Positions 18,578 through 27,478 of a DNA stretch of 64,000 bases are shown here, one piece after another. The notes under the pieces were generated by a model. The model worked only from the letters and a program-made list of their open reading frames with translations. It did not search any database and was not told the DNA's origin. Source of the DNA: an uncultured Phascolarctobacterium sp. (GTDB taxonomy: Bacteria; Bacillota; Negativicutes; Acidaminococcales; Acidaminococcaceae); assembly GCA_947630795.1 (NCBI GenBank), contig CANRJC010000008.1, forward strand, positions 1-64,000. The letters are read 5' to 3'. Made by a program: the position numbers and the translations under genes. Numbering within the stretch: the first letter of the stretch is position 1; each line of letters opens with the position of its first letter.

Positions 18578-19801
18578 TCAGATGACTTGGAAAATATAAA
18601 ATTTTAAATAAGCTGTCTCCGGCACTCGCCAAAGAATGGGATGGTCCGGGCTCTGCTGCCTGGCTTCTATCTGCCTGAGGCTCACCGCCGCTTCCCCCGC
18701 CGCTTCTTCCAGCATGTTCCTGAAATGTTCTTCCTTCACGAAGTGAGAGCAGGAGCAGGTGGCCAGATAACCTCCCCGAGGCAACAGCTTCATGGCTTTT
18801 TGATTGATCTCCTTATAGCCTCGCAGAGCGTTGGCTAAAGTGTTGCTGCTTTTGGTGAAGGCCGGTGGGTCTAAAATGATGAAGTCGTAGTCTTTGCTGT
18901 GCTTCTCCGTCAATTCCGTCAAAAGATCGAAGACATTGGCTTGACGAAAACGAATGAAGCCGCCATAGCCGTTTTCTTTTGCGGTCTGCTCTGCCAGTCT
19001 CAAAGCTTCGCCGCTGATGTCCGCCGCCGTCACCGCTGCGGCTCCTCCTCGGGCCGCATTGAGGGCAAAGGAGCCGGTGTGGGTGAAAAGATCCAGCACT
19101 CTTCTTCCCCGAGCGAGGCGGGCCACTGCCTGCCGATTGTATTTTTGGTCCAAAAAGAAACCGGTCTTCTGTCCCTTGGCCACGTCCACCCGATAACGCA
19201 GACCGTTTTCCACGATGACGGCTGCCGCATCCCCCGGCTGCGGCGTGAGAGAAGAAGCGAACCAGCCCGTACCCTGCTCCAAACCTTCCAGTTCTCTGAT
19301 CTTCACGTCGTTGCGTTGGTAGAGCCCGCGGATGACCTGACCTCTTTCCCGCAAGAGGGTGATGAGCAGTTCGAAGATCGGTTCCTTGCGCCGCTCTATG
19401 CCCAAAGAGAGCACCTGAGCCACCAGCACATCGTCGAAACGATCCACGGTGAGGCCGGGGAAGCCGTCAGCTTCTCCGAAGAGCAAACGGCAGCAGCGAA
19501 AGTCTTCCGGGGGCAGCACCTGCTGCCGATAGTCCAAGGCCCAAGCGAGGCGCCGCCGCCAAAAAGCTTCGTCGAAAGTATCGTTGGCATTGGCAGACAG
19601 CAGCCGCACTCTGATCTTAGAGGTGTCGTTGACCAAGCCGCTCCCCAAATATTTTCCTTTGGGGGAAAGAACGTCTACGATGTCGCCCTGAGCGTAACTT
19701 CCTTCGGTTTTGACTACTTCTGCCCCAAAGACCCAAGGGTGGCCGCGGCGGACCGCCCGTTCTCCTTTGGCGGTGAGAAAAAATCGCGCGTACTTTCTCA
19801 T
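18578..19801 (-). CDS. Class I SAM-dependent rRNA methyltransferase (RlmI-like)
   Basis: 407 aa: an N-terminal PUA domain (from RHPWVFGAEVVKTEGSYAQGD), a central EEHD-like segment and a Rossmann methyltransferase domain (VLDLFTHTGSFALNAARGG, then FIILDPPAFTKSS, then LATCSCSHFV). The PPAF and CSCS motifs point to m5C methylation of 23S rRNA, as by RlmI at C1962. The start follows the lepA stop by 13 bp, so the two are probably cotranscribed. Confidence 0.88.
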   Translation of the reverse strand: MRKYARFFLTAKGERAVRRGHPWVFGAEVVKTEGSYAQGDIVDVLSPKGKYLGSGLVNDTSKIRVRLLSANANDTFDEAFWRRRLAWALDYRQQVLPPEDFRCCRLLFGEADGFPGLTVDRFDDVLVAQVLSLGIERRKEPIFELLITLLRERGQVIRGLYQRNDVKIRELEGLEQGTGWFASSLTPQPGDAAAVIVENGLRYRVDVAKGQKTGFFLDQKYNRQAVARLARGRRVLDLFTHTGSFALNAARGGAAAVTAADISGEALRLAEQTAKENGYGGFIRFRQANVFDLLTELTEKHSKDYDFIILDPPAFTKSSNTLANALRGYKEINQKAMKLLPRGGYLATCSCSHFVKEEHFRNMLEEAAGEAAVSLRQIEARQQSPDHPILWRVPETAYLKFYIFQVI

Positions 19802-19814
19802 CCTCTGCCCCCGT

Positions 19815-21611
19815 CTATTTCATCTGCAGCACGGCCATGAAAGCTTCTTGCGGCAGCTCCACGCTGCCCACCTGCTTCATTCGTTTCTTGCCTTCTTTTT
19901 GTTTTTCCAAAAGTTTGCGCTTGCGGCTGATGTCGCCGCCGTAACATTTGGCCAGCACATCTTTACGCAGAGCTTTCACGTTTTCCCTGGCGATGATCTT
20001 GCTGCCCACCGCCGCCTGCACCGGTATCTCGAACAATTGCCGAGGGATGAGGCTGCGCAATCTTTCCACCAGCTGCCGCCCCCGATACTTGGCTTCTTCT
20101 TTGTGGACGATGGCGGAAAGAGCGTCCACCGGTTCCCCGTTCAAAAGGATGTCCACCTTCACCAAGTCGGAGCGGCGGTAACCGCTGAGCTCATAATCCA
20201 AAGAGGCGTAGCCGCGGCTGCAGGATTTCAAGCGATCGAAATAATCGTAGATGATCTCGCTGAGAGGCAGGGCATAGTGGAGCATCACCCGGTTGTCGTC
20301 CAGATAAGTCATGTTGGCATATTCGCCCCGCTTCTCTTGGCTCAGCTCCATCACCGGCCCCACATAATCTTTGGGCACGATGACGGTAGCGTTCACGTAG
20401 GGTTCTTCCACGTGATCGATCAAGGTCGGGTCCGGGAAGTTGGAAGGATTGTCTACCAATTCAGCGTCGCCGTTGGTGCGGAAAACTTCGTAGATGACGT
20501 TGGGCGCCGTGGTGATGAGAGTAAGACCGTATTCTCTCTCCAATCTTTCTTTCACCACATCCATGTGTAAAAGGCCCAAAAAACCGCAGCGAAAACCGAA
20601 GCCCAAAGCGCTGCTGGTCTCGGGCTCGAAGAGGAGAGACGCATCGTTGAGCTGCAATTTTTCCAGTGCTTCTTTCAAATTATCGTAATCGTTGTTTTCC
20701 ACCGGGTAGAGCCCGCAATACACCATGGGCGTGGCCCGGCGATAACCGGGCAAAGGTTTGGCGGCGGGCCGTTGGGCATCCGTGACAGTGTCGCCCACTC
20801 GAGCTTCCCCCACCGTGCGAATGGCAGCGGTGATGAAGCCCACCTGCCCGCAGGACAATTCTTCCACTGCGACAGGTGTGGGGCGAAAGATGCCTACCTC
20901 CGTCACTTCGAATTCGGCCCCCGTAGCCATGAGGAGTATCTTGCTCCCCTTTTGCAAACGCCCCTGCATCAAACGCACGTAGAGGACCACGCCTTTATAA
21001 GGATCGAATTTAGAATCGAAGATGAGCGCCTGCAAGGGCTCTTGGGGCGAGCCCTGCGGCGGCGGGATGCGCTGCACTATGGCTTCCAGCACGTCCTCGA
21101 TGCCCTGGCCCGTCTTGGCAGAACAAAGCACAGCATCGCTCGAGTCGAGGCCGATCACCTCTTCGATCTCCTGCTTCACCCGCTCCGGGTCGGCGCTGGG
21201 CAGATCTATCTTGTTGATGATCGGGATGATCTCAAGATCGTTTTCCAAGGCGAGATAAACATTGGCCAAAGTTTGCGCTTCGATGCCCTGACTGGCGTCT
21301 ATCACCAAAAGAGCTCCCTCGCAGGCCGCCAGCGCCCGGGACACTTCGTAATTGAAATCCACGTGGCCCGGGGTATCGATGAAGTTCAGCATATATTCTT
21401 CTCCGTCGGCGGCTCGGTAAATGCCCCGCACTGCCTGGGCCTTGATGGTTATGCCTCGCTCTCTCTCCAGATCCATCGAGTCCAATATCTGTTCTTCCAT
21501 CTCTCTTTTCGTGAGGACGCCGGTGGCTTCTATCAATCTGTCTGCCAGAGTAGATTTACCGTGATCGATGTGGGCGATAATGGAAAAATTGCGGATGTGC
21601 CTCTGCTCCAT
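19815..21611 (-). CDS. lepA: Elongation factor 4 (LepA), translational GTPase
   Basis: 598 aa with the start at 21611, the usual LepA length; an upstream extension to 21818 would add 69 low-similarity residues and is rejected. G1 [11 protein letters not shown]3 DTPGHVDF and G4 NKIDLPSA are intact, and the C-terminal LepA-specific domain begins at about 490. It acts on ribosomes during elongation or assembly. It lies downstream of rpsT, separated from it by a terminator. Confidence 0.97.
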   Translation of the reverse strand: MEQRHIRNFSIIAHIDHGKSTLADRLIEATGVLTKREMEEQILDSMDLERERGITIKAQAVRGIYRAADGEEYMLNFIDTPGHVDFNYEVSRALAACEGALLVIDASQGIEAQTLANVYLALENDLEIIPIINKIDLPSADPERVKQEIEEVIGLDSSDAVLCSAKTGQGIEDVLEAIVQRIPPPQGSPQEPLQALIFDSKFDPYKGVVLYVRLMQGRLQKGSKILLMATGAEFEVTEVGIFRPTPVAVEELSCGQVGFITAAIRTVGEARVGDTVTDAQRPAAKPLPGYRRATPMVYCGLYPVENNDYDNLKEALEKLQLNDASLLFEPETSSALGFGFRCGFLGLLHMDVVKERLEREYGLTLITTAPNVIYEVFRTNGDAELVDNPSNFPDPTLIDHVEEPYVNATVIVPKDYVGPVMELSQEKRGEYANMTYLDDNRVMLHYALPLSEIIYDYFDRLKSCSRGYASLDYELSGYRRSDLVKVDILLNGEPVDALSAIVHKEEAKYRGRQLVERLRSLIPRQLFEIPVQAAVGSKIIARENVKALRKDVLAKCYGGDISRKRKLLEKQKEGKKRMKQVGSVELPQEAFMAVLQMK

Positions 21612-21766
21612 CTTCCCTTGCTCCGCTCCTTCTTGTTTCTCATCTCGTGATCTTGCGCGCCGAGCTCTGTGTTGCTCCGTTGATTTTTCGCTCGCTCGTT
21701 CATTCATTATAGCATTCGCGGCCTGCGGGGCGCAACAAAAACCCCGCTTTGCTAAAAAGCAGCCAA

Positions 21767-21802
21767 TAAAAAAAGGACCCGCCCCCTCACGGAAGGCAGG
21801 TC
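21767..21802 (-). terminator. Terminator after rpsT
   Basis: On the minus strand GACCTGCC (21802-21795) pairs with GGCGGGTC, including one G-U pair, and is followed by seven T. It lies just after the rpsT stop and upstream of lepA. Confidence 0.85.
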
Positions 21803-21814
21803 TTACGCTTTTCT

Positions 21815-22078
21815 TCATGCCATGGCGTTTACTTTTTTTGCCAATCTGGATTTTTTCCGAGCAGCTGCGTTCTTATGGATGATGCCTTTGCGGGCCACTT
21901 TATCTAAAAGGGAAGTAGCTGTCACTAATTTAGCGGCCGCCTCTTCTTTGGCGCCGGCTGCTACCGAGGCCTCTACCTTACGGGCTGCATTGCGCACCCG
22001 AGACTTGGCGGCGCTGTTGGCAGCCTTGCGCAGGGCGTCGCTCTTCACGCTGCGGATGGAAGACTTGATATTAGGCAA
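21815..22078 (-). CDS. rpsT: 30S ribosomal protein S20
   Basis: 87 aa, highly basic, with the S20 signature ([20 protein letters not shown], then [15 protein letters not shown]). It binds 16S rRNA early in 30S assembly. The start codon is TTG (22078-22076), with AGGAGGT placed 8-9 nt upstream. E. coli rpsT also starts with UUG, where it contributes to autogenous control. It is a single-gene unit with its own promoter and terminator. Confidence 0.97.
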   Translation of the reverse strand: MPNIKSSIRSVKSDALRKAANSAAKSRVRNAARKVEASVAAGAKEEAAAKLVTATSLLDKVARKGIIHKNAAARKKSRLAKKVNAMA

Positions 22079-22113
22079 GTAGATTCACCTCCTGAACTTT
22101 TCTACGCCATAAG

Positions 22114-22142
22114 ATTGTACCACAGTAAAAAGACGAAAGCAA
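22114..22142 (-). promoter_or_regulatory. Promoter of rpsT
   Basis: On the minus strand TTGCTT (22142-22137), a 17-bp spacer and TACAAT (22119-22114), about 35 bp before the TTG start. Confidence 0.7.
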
Positions 22143-22265
22143 GCCCTTTCGAAAATTTTCTTGAAGCCGCATGCCCGTCCGTTCATAGTTGCGATGAACC
22201 AAAAAGATCGCAGAACTTTTCGTTCTTGCTTTTGCCAAATTTCTTCGCTATCAGCCGTGCCACGC

Positions 22266-23033
22266 TTACCAGAGCCCCTCTTGCCGAAAAGCCGCAGCAT
22301 TGCCGTTTTCCATCGTCACATAAACGAAGGCGTTGCCGTACTGCCACAGCCAATCGTCCTGCCGGACCGTGTTTTTGCCTTTTACTACCGTGCTGCCTTT
22401 CAAATAAGTGCCCGGCATCTTGAAATTGTCCCGCACCTGCCGGTAGGTCCAGCCTTTTTGCAAACGACGAAAAGCCGGCAGAGTGAAGTCGAAGGTGCCC
22501 TTCCCCGTGGTGATCAGTTTGTATTCGTGCTCATAACCCAAGGCGGCATCGGTCATAGCGAGGCGGACAGCATTGATGCGGCTGTCCAATGCCGGCTGAG
22601 GCTTCGCCTCTTTCCCCTGCCGCACCGTATTATCCAAAAGCCCAATCAAAGCATCGAGATAGCGTTTGGCATAATTGGCCTGACGAAAATAGGGAAGGAG
22701 GGTGTCTCGAGGATCTAACAATTTTTCTCTTAAAGCCTTGGCTTTTGGGAGAAATTCGGCGGCCACCGCCCCCTCTTCTTTACGGCGAGCATCTCCTTGG
22801 CTCTTTAAGGCTTTAAGACGGGCGTCAAAATTTTCGGCGAGCTCAAGCGCCGGCTTCATCACCTGTTGATGCATCTTTACCGGTTGCTCCTCGGGCTTAT
22901 TCTGCCCCAGCAAAGTTGGCAGCAGATTGATGCTGTAAAAGGGCTGGGCCGGTCTGATCTTGTCTTCGTTTTTGCTGCAACCGACGCTGAAGAGAAGCAG
23001 ACCCGCCAGAGCAGCCGCCACCGTTCTTCTCAT
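22266..23033 (-). CDS. Putative lipoprotein with BamE/SmpA-like C-terminal end
   Basis: About 255 aa. A lipobox (LLLFSVGC, Cys at about 19) follows a short basic N-terminus, so it should be an outer- or inner-membrane lipoprotein. The middle is helical and Ala/Lys/Glu-rich. The end (GWTYRQVRDNFKMPGTY, then DDWLWQYGNAFVYVTMENG) has the spacing of the BamE/SmpA two-helix, three-strand fold; this is inference from pattern only. Start 23033 overlaps the waaL-like stop by 4 bp with AGGAGG upstream, so it is cotranscribed with the ligase. Function unknown. Confidence 0.7.
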   Translation of the reverse strand: MRRTVAAALAGLLLFSVGCSKNEDKIRPAQPFYSINLLPTLLGQNKPEEQPVKMHQQVMKPALELAENFDARLKALKSQGDARRKEEGAVAAEFLPKAKALREKLLDPRDTLLPYFRQANYAKRYLDALIGLLDNTVRQGKEAKPQPALDSRINAVRLAMTDAALGYEHEYKLITTGKGTFDFTLPAFRRLQKGWTYRQVRDNFKMPGTYLKGSTVVKGKNTVRQDDWLWQYGNAFVYVTMENGNAAAFRQEGLW

Positions 23034-24208
23034 TTGTTTTCCTCCTGAGCCATGGTGAAGGCTCCCGCCAAGAACCAAAAGATACGCATGGGAGCTCCGA
23101 AGTTGCTGTCGAACATGAAGAATATCATCAGGGCCGCCGTGCCCGACGTCAACATCAGGGCGTAAGGATCTTTATTTTTCAGATAGGCCCTCAGGTTGCT
23201 GCCCAAGACCCAAAGGTAAAGATAAAGCAACCCCGCCAGACCGATGGGCCCGTTTTCGATCAGAGTGTTGATGTAAACATTATGAACGTGATGCCAGTGA
23301 AGCTGGATACTGGGAGTGGAATAGCGCTCAGCATAGTATCTTTCGCAGACGGCACCATACTGTCCCATCCCCACTCCCAAAGGATGCTCCATAAACATAA
23401 TCATGCCTATATTCCACATATGGATACGGCCGATGTTGGAGAGATCGTCGCGGGTATTGCCTATGCTGAAAAACGATTTGCCATACTGTGCATTGGTTGC
23501 AAAGAAACTTATCAATATAGCCGCACAGCAGAAAAAGCAAAGAGCTTTTTTTGTGTTCTTATAAATATAAGGCAGACTGGCTAACGGCACTGTGATGAGG
23601 ATGCTCACCCAAGAAGCTCTGCTACCACAAGCTATACTGCCGGCCAAGATCGCCGCCAGCAACACCGCACCCCCCCATCTCTCCTTTTTTTTAAAGCTCT
23701 CGTCCAAACAAACGACAGCCAGTACAGGCGCCAAAAGCGCACAGAGAAAGCCTAAAAAATTCGGGTGCCCTCTCAAGCCCGTCGCCCTTACTAAACTGTT
23801 CTGCATCACAGTGGTCTGATAGACAGCCGCACCGCAATCGGCTAAGTAACCGACCATCATGGCGATAAAGGCCGACCGCAACTTTTCCATGTTTCTTATG
23901 GCTAGGGTGCCTATCAGCACCGGCGCCGTATAATATAGGCATTGGGTGGCATAACTTACGAAGGAGGAAGCGCTGTCATAACTGAAGATCACACCTGGCA
24001 GCATGCAAAGGCAATATATCCCTATAGCCCGCAACAGAGTCCTGCTCCGCTCGGGGAGAGGCGAGAGCCGCCCTGATCTTTTATCACAATAGATGATGCA
24101 AAGGGTGAGAGCTATGGTCAGGCCCCAGCAGACGCTGCCCACGCCCACCGCTGCCCGCTGGGTCAGAAGGGCCAAGCTCAAAAAAATAAGTGCGGCCTTA
24201 CGCAACAC
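23030..24208 (-). CDS. O-antigen ligase-like membrane protein (WaaL/Wzy_C family)
   Basis: About 392 aa with some eleven predicted membrane helices and the large-loop motif WHHVHNVYINTLIENGPIGL typical of WaaL/O-antigen ligases. It would join O-antigen or another polymer to lipid A-core in the periplasm. An O-antigen polymerase is an alternative. The start is uncertain: GTG at 24214 touches the ribosome site, whereas GTG at 24208 lies 5 nt from AAGGGG. It is cotranscribed with the lipoprotein downstream. Confidence 0.82.
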   Translation of the reverse strand: MLRKAALIFLSLALLTQRAAVGVGSVCWGLTIALTLCIIYCDKRSGRLSPLPERSRTLLRAIGIYCLCMLPGVIFSYDSASSFVSYATQCLYYTAPVLIGTLAIRNMEKLRSAFIAMMVGYLADCGAAVYQTTVMQNSLVRATGLRGHPNFLGFLCALLAPVLAVVCLDESFKKKERWGGAVLLAAILAGSIACGSRASWVSILITVPLASLPYIYKNTKKALCFFCCAAILISFFATNAQYGKSFFSIGNTRDDLSNIGRIHMWNIGMIMFMEHPLGVGMGQYGAVCERYYAERYSTPSIQLHWHHVHNVYINTLIENGPIGLAGLLYLYLWVLGSNLRAYLKNKDPYALMLTSGTAALMIFFMFDSNFGAPMRIFWFLAGAFTMAQEENK

Positions 24209-24238
24209 AGTCACCCCTTCTCAAAAACGTTCCCCACG

Positions 24239-24268
24239 ATTATACAACAGCGGCCCATGATAAAGCAA
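24239..24268 (-). promoter_or_regulatory. Promoter of the waaL-like gene
   Basis: On the minus strand TTGCTT (24268-24263), an 18-bp spacer and TATAAT (24244-24239). The 330 bp between this promoter and the IS30 remnant (24,269-24,595) show no gene; they are AT-rich and probably mixed chromosome and insertion-element debris. Confidence 0.7.
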
Positions 24269-24595
24269 GGAAAATCGGCCGCAGCAGCGTGAAGGCCTGC
24301 GGTGCGAACGCCGAAATTACTTTGATCTGTCCTGGGCGTATATAAGGCGCCTACATTGTAGCACACATTCACCCCCACAAGTTTTTGGGGGAAATTTTTC
24401 GCAGTTTCTTGAAGATAGATTTACGCAGCATTTTCCCAAAAGAGCGGAGAAACATATTTTTCTTTTTTAAGAGGACTGTTCTTTTTGTAAATTGCAAGAA
24501 CAAGTAGTACACTTCGTGATAGAAATTTTAACCACAAAAACCTTGGTCATGTATGGTTTCCGTAGAGTCATCCATGAGCGAGGTTGCCGTAGCCG

Positions 24596-25690
24596 TTAAG
24601 ATGTGTAAATGGCGTCCAGAAATTCGTTGAACAGTTCTTCCGGTGTGCGGTATCCCAGTTTCTTTCGATGCCTAGCTGTTCAGCAGGTCTAAAGCTATCA
24701 GGATGTCCTCATCGGTGTATGTTTCCAGAAAGGCTCCCTTTGGGACAAATGCTCGGAACAGACTATTGTGGCATTCGTTCTGTGCTCTCTCCCAAGAAGT
24801 ATATAGATGAGCAAAGTATACCTTTGTACCGTACTGCTCTGCTTGAAAGAAATCTGCGAACTCGGAGCCGTTGTCCACCGTAATGGTTTTGAATATATCG
24901 GAGAAAAGCGGTCCGAATTCTTCCCAGAGATTGACGATGGCGTTTATCACATTGCGGCTGGTTTTCCAAAGTACGTGGATAGAGATATAGTTATTCGTTA
25001 GCTTCTCCAACAAGGTGAGGATAACAGCTTTCTTTCCTGATCGTCTGCCGACAACGATATCACCCTCCCAGTGACCAGTCTCGGTTCCAGCCACCACAAT
25101 TACAAAGCGCTCGGAAATACTTATGCCGTAATACCTCTTACCTTCTCTGACCCTATACTTCCTGCTCTTCCGTTTAACCGCCTCCAGCATTCTATCATAT
25201 GTATCTGCAATTTTCGGTCCAAATCATATTGTATAGGGTATGAGTGTAAACCATCTTATCGACAGAAAACAGACCATGTTTTTTGCGTAACCGTAGCAGT
25301 CATCTAAAGACCGCTTTTTTCTCGCTCCTTCTTTACCAGCCAGCTAAGGAATTTACCGCACTGTTGCCCTTTGCTGTGCATGTGGCAAATTGCCCGGTGT
25401 TCTAGGTAGACTCCCTCTCCCAGTTTTGCAGAATAATTTGGATGTAGCTCCTTGTTATTCTTGCGGGGCGGAATGCCTCGCTTCAACTCATTGGCAACTG
25501 TACTAGGAGAGCACTCGATGCTTCGAGCCATAGCTATGTTGGAAAGTCCATGATGCTTTAATACCTGAATAGCGCCTCGATCTTCTCTGCAAAAGTGCTG
25601 TCCCCTCTTGCGTTCTGACAGAGATGTGATACAAGAGTGGCGGTTTATATTGATTGTCTCCTAATAGTAGATGGTTTTTGTTTATATTCA
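24596..25690 (-). pseudogene. Decayed IS30-family transposase
   Basis: Pieces of one IS30 transposase lie in order but in different frames. The N-terminus (SLSERKRGQHFCREDRGAIQ, then GLSNIAMARSIECSPSTVAN) is the IS30 helix-turn-helix. A middle piece (HGLFSVDKMVYTHTLYNM) sits in another frame near 25,230-25,290. The catalytic core (ETGHWEGDIVVGRRSG, then TVDNGSEFADF) spans 24,672-25,190. After LDLLNS* a one-base shift restores RHRKKLGYRTPEELFNEFLD to the stop at 24596. The expected ATG region reads ATC/ATA. At least three frameshifts make it inactive. Clear terminal inverted repeats were not found by eye. Confidence 0.85.
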
Positions 25691-25856
25691 TTCTACCACA
25701 GGGCGTCTCTATGGGCTTCCTATTTTCTAATTTAAGTGTCCAATTTGATTTTACAATCAACCAAATTTTTCGGCTTTTCCTCTTGTCAAAATTTTCTTGA
25801 CAAGTTTTCATAAACCCGCTATAATTACTGTTGTTCCACATGATGGGACCTGATAT

Positions 25857-25943
25857 GCCGAAGTGGCGGAATTGGCAGACGCACTTGACTCAAAATCAAG
25901 CGGTCTTGCGACCGTGCCGGTTCGAGTCCGGCCTCCGGCACCA
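25857..25943 (+). tRNA. tRNA-Leu (anticodon CAA)
   Basis: 87 nt with encoded CCA. The anticodon stem CTTGA/TCAAG holds the loop CTCAAAA (anticodon CAA). There is a long variable arm and a T arm GCCGG-TTCGAGT-CCGGC. The acceptor stem GCCGAAG/CTCCGGC has one A-C mismatch (5:68), where E. coli has A-U. The tRNA is the boundary between chromosome and prophage, and the mismatched base lies in the 3' half, which a phage would supply on integration. Confidence 0.95.
25919..25943 (+). other. Probable left attachment site in the tRNA 3' end
   Basis: Phage genes start right after the tRNA, and tRNA 3' ends are classical targets of tyrosine integrases. The core should lie within the T arm and 3' acceptor strand. 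The matching right site and the integrase are not in the window, so the core length is unknown. Confidence 0.55.
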
Positions 25944-26026
25944 TTGAATACCAACGGTTCCGAGGATTTCCCTCCAGCCGTTGGTTTTCTTTTTCTCGAT
26001 TTTTGACATCCATTTTGACATCCAAC

Positions 26027-26053
26027 AAAAAAGAGGCCCTGCTTTCGCAGGGC
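26027..26053 (-). terminator. Terminator at the left prophage end
   Basis: On the minus strand GCCCTGC-GAAA-GCAGGGC (26053-26036), then CTC and a T run (to 26027). It follows the DUF739-like gene and shields the tRNA region from phage transcription. Confidence 0.85.
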
Positions 26054-26058
26054 TTTTA

Positions 26059-26268
26059 TTAGTCGTCTTTTTCGTCGAAGAAGTAACTCGGTATTTCTTC
26101 TCTTTTGATTTCGAGGGCTTTGACTGCTTTCAAAATATCTTCCCTCTTCCATGTGGTCTGCCCGTTTAGCTTCCGCCCTATCAGCACCGGGTGCATGCCG
26201 ACTTTTTCTGCGAAAGCCTTATCGCTTCCGGCGACCTCTCTGATTCGCCCTTTTAGCTTATTAAACAT
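26059..26268 (-). CDS. Phage DUF739-like helix-turn-helix protein
   Basis: 69 aa. It resembles the small phage regulators of the DUF739 type: FNKLKGRIREVAGSDKAFAE, a helix-turn-helix with LIGRKLNGQTTWKREDI, and the ending SYFFDEKDD. Members are usually found in lysogeny modules. The ATG at 26268 overlaps the preceding stop (TGATG) and lies 5 nt after AGGGGG. Its target is unknown; the repeat array at 27,479-27,528 is one candidate. Confidence 0.7.
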   Translation of the reverse strand: MFNKLKGRIREVAGSDKAFAEKVGMHPVLIGRKLNGQTTWKREDILKAVKALEIKREEIPSYFFDEKDD

Positions 26269-26714
26269 CACAGCCCCCTGTGGACGTTATGGCCCGCTTC
26301 TCTAGCCGCTTTTCTTGCGGCCTTCTCTGCTTCTCTCTCCTGCTCCAGCTTGACCTGCGCTTCTCTGCACCTTTTGACAGCCTCGCTATATTCGTCATGC
26401 CTATGCTCCAATTGATGAGCTGGGATATAATCACCGCCCTCTTCCCATGCGCCTTTGGTGAATCGTTCATTCGCATTAGGAACGGCGTCCCCTCTGAAGT
26501 CATCGGAGCGGGCCACCAGCACGGAAGAATCGCAGTTCTCAACAAAGATGCGCTCTTTGATTTTCCCGAACGCCAAACGAAGAATGTCTTTTGCTTCTTC
26601 GATGCTGTCAGCCACGACCAGCCGTTCTACCAGCACCCGCTTTTTATCGGCCCGGCTCGGATCATCCATGAAAAAGCCCACTTTGTAAATTTTTTGCTCT
26701 TTTGCGTACCTCAT
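26268..26714 (-). CDS. Phage accessory protein of unknown function
   Basis: 148 aa, not recognised. The N-terminal half (KIYKVGFFMDDP, then VLVERLVVADSIEEAKDIL) looks like a small alpha/beta domain and the C-terminal third is a charged helix (about 105-140). AGGAG precedes the ATG. It is the middle gene of a three-gene unit transcribed separately from the late operon. Confidence 0.6.
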   Translation of the reverse strand: MRYAKEQKIYKVGFFMDDPSRADKKRVLVERLVVADSIEEAKDILRLAFGKIKERIFVENCDSSVLVARSDDFRGDAVPNANERFTKGAWEEGGDYIPAHQLEHRHDEYSEAVKRCREAQVKLEQEREAEKAARKAAREAGHNVHRGL

Positions 26715-26731
26715 TTTTCCTTCTCCTCTCT

Positions 26732-26986
26732 TTAGCGTAATACTACGATTTGGCTTTTCGGCAGCCAGCAGTTCCAGCCTTTTACGCTCGTGCCAGTGAT
26801 GAAGCCGGTGTGAAGATTAACTTTGATTGCCTTTTCAGTTTCGGCGATGATGTTGGCGAGGCATCCAATGTATCCCTCAGTCTCTGCACTTTCTTTATCT
26901 ACCCAAAGATGATGAAGTTTCGCTTCAGCTTTGGTCTTATTGTACAGCCACTCTTTGATTTCGATTTTTACGGTTCCGCTCATCAT
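26732..26986 (-). CDS. Small phage accessory protein of unknown function
   Basis: 84 aa, not recognised. It has no membrane segment and mixed charge, and a predicted beta-rich second half (KVNLHTGFITGTSVKGWNCWLPKSQIVVL). A GGAAGGAAAG ribosome site precedes two adjacent ATGs. It is the first gene after the promoter at 27,449-27,478, though a terminator-like hairpin lies between. Confidence 0.55.
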   Translation of the reverse strand: MMSGTVKIEIKEWLYNKTKAEAKLHHLWVDKESAETEGYIGCLANIIAETEKAIKVNLHTGFITGTSVKGWNCWLPKSQIVVLR

Positions 26987-27100
26987 TTTTCTTTCCTTCC
27001 TTTCGTGGGGCTTTCCTTCCCCTTTCTGATTATAATTATAAACTATTTCGTTAATTTTGTCAACGCTTTTTCTAAAAATTTTTTAGATTTTTTCGCGAAT

Positions 27101-27129
27101 TTGCTTTTCTTTTTTGAGCGTGCTATAAT
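27101..27129 (+). promoter_or_regulatory. Plus-strand promoter opposing the prophage genes
   Basis: TTGCTT (27101-27106), a 17-bp spacer and TATAAT (27124-27129). It points away from the accessory genes into a stretch with no + strand gene but several strong hairpins. Confidence 0.6.
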
Positions 27130-27135
27130 AAAAGT

Positions 27136-27346
27136 GCTTAGGGTTTCATTTGTGTATCTCCAGTTTGTCCCCCGGCGGATTCGTCCCCGGGGGCCTCCCC
27201 CCAAAATTGCGGCGTGCGTTCACGGATGCACGTCTGGGCAACAGGCTCCGGCAGGTTGCCCTCTAATAGCCAACTCCTTTTCATCATCCATTTTTCATAA
27301 TCTTTTCCTTTCGACAAAAGGCCTCGGTTGCAGCCGGGGCCTTTTG
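27136..27346 (+). ncRNA. Candidate structured small RNA
   Basis: About 210 nt bounded by the promoter above and a terminator hairpin (27316-27346). The predicted stems are CCCCCGG/CCGGGGG, GTGC/GCAC and GGGCAAC/GTTGCCC, each with a short loop. No RNA family is recognised. An open frame of about 50 codons on the opposite strand (starting MMKRSWLLEGN) covers the same bases, so protein coding on the minus strand is the alternative. Confidence 0.35.
27316..27346. terminator. Strong hairpin terminator
   Basis: The arms AAAAGGCC-TCGG and CCGGGGCCTTTT (27316-27346) have A and T runs on the two sides, so it can work in both directions. Confidence 0.7.
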
Positions 27347-27355
27347 CTTTGCCAA

Positions 27356-27442
27356 AATAAAAAGTCCCCCCGTGGTCCGCAGTGGTTTGATTGCCATCAG
27401 GATTTACACCATTCTCAAACCCTTATGCGTGGGGGGCGCCAT
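27356..27442 (-). ncRNA. Candidate small RNA or attenuator hairpin
   Basis: Starting just after the minus-strand promoter, about 85 nt fold into a long interrupted hairpin: CCCCCC/GGGGGG, CGCA/TGCG, then GGTTTGA/TCAAACC. A T-rich tail follows (GGGGGGACTTTTTATTTT). It looks like either a free small RNA with a terminator, or an attenuator in the leader of the three accessory genes. Confidence 0.4.
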
Positions 27443-27448
27443 GTGTTC

Positions 27449-27478
27449 ATTATACCATGTTCAGTTAGCGCAAGTCAA
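27449..27478 (-). promoter_or_regulatory. Promoter of the accessory module
   Basis: On the minus strand TTGACT (27478-27473), an 18-bp spacer and TATAAT (27454-27449); predicted start near 27442. The -35 box directly abuts a tandem repeat array. Confidence 0.75.

Noticed and set aside
21612..21818. 69-residue N-terminal extension of LepA
   Set aside because: It crosses the rpsT terminator and gives no LepA-like sequence; the normal-length start at 21611 is preferred.
25808..26152. Minus-strand frames of 67 and 114 aa covering tRNA-Leu and its flank
   Set aside because: Their core is just the antisense translation of the tRNA-Leu (GAGGRTRTGTVARP-type), a well-known artefact; no ribosome site.
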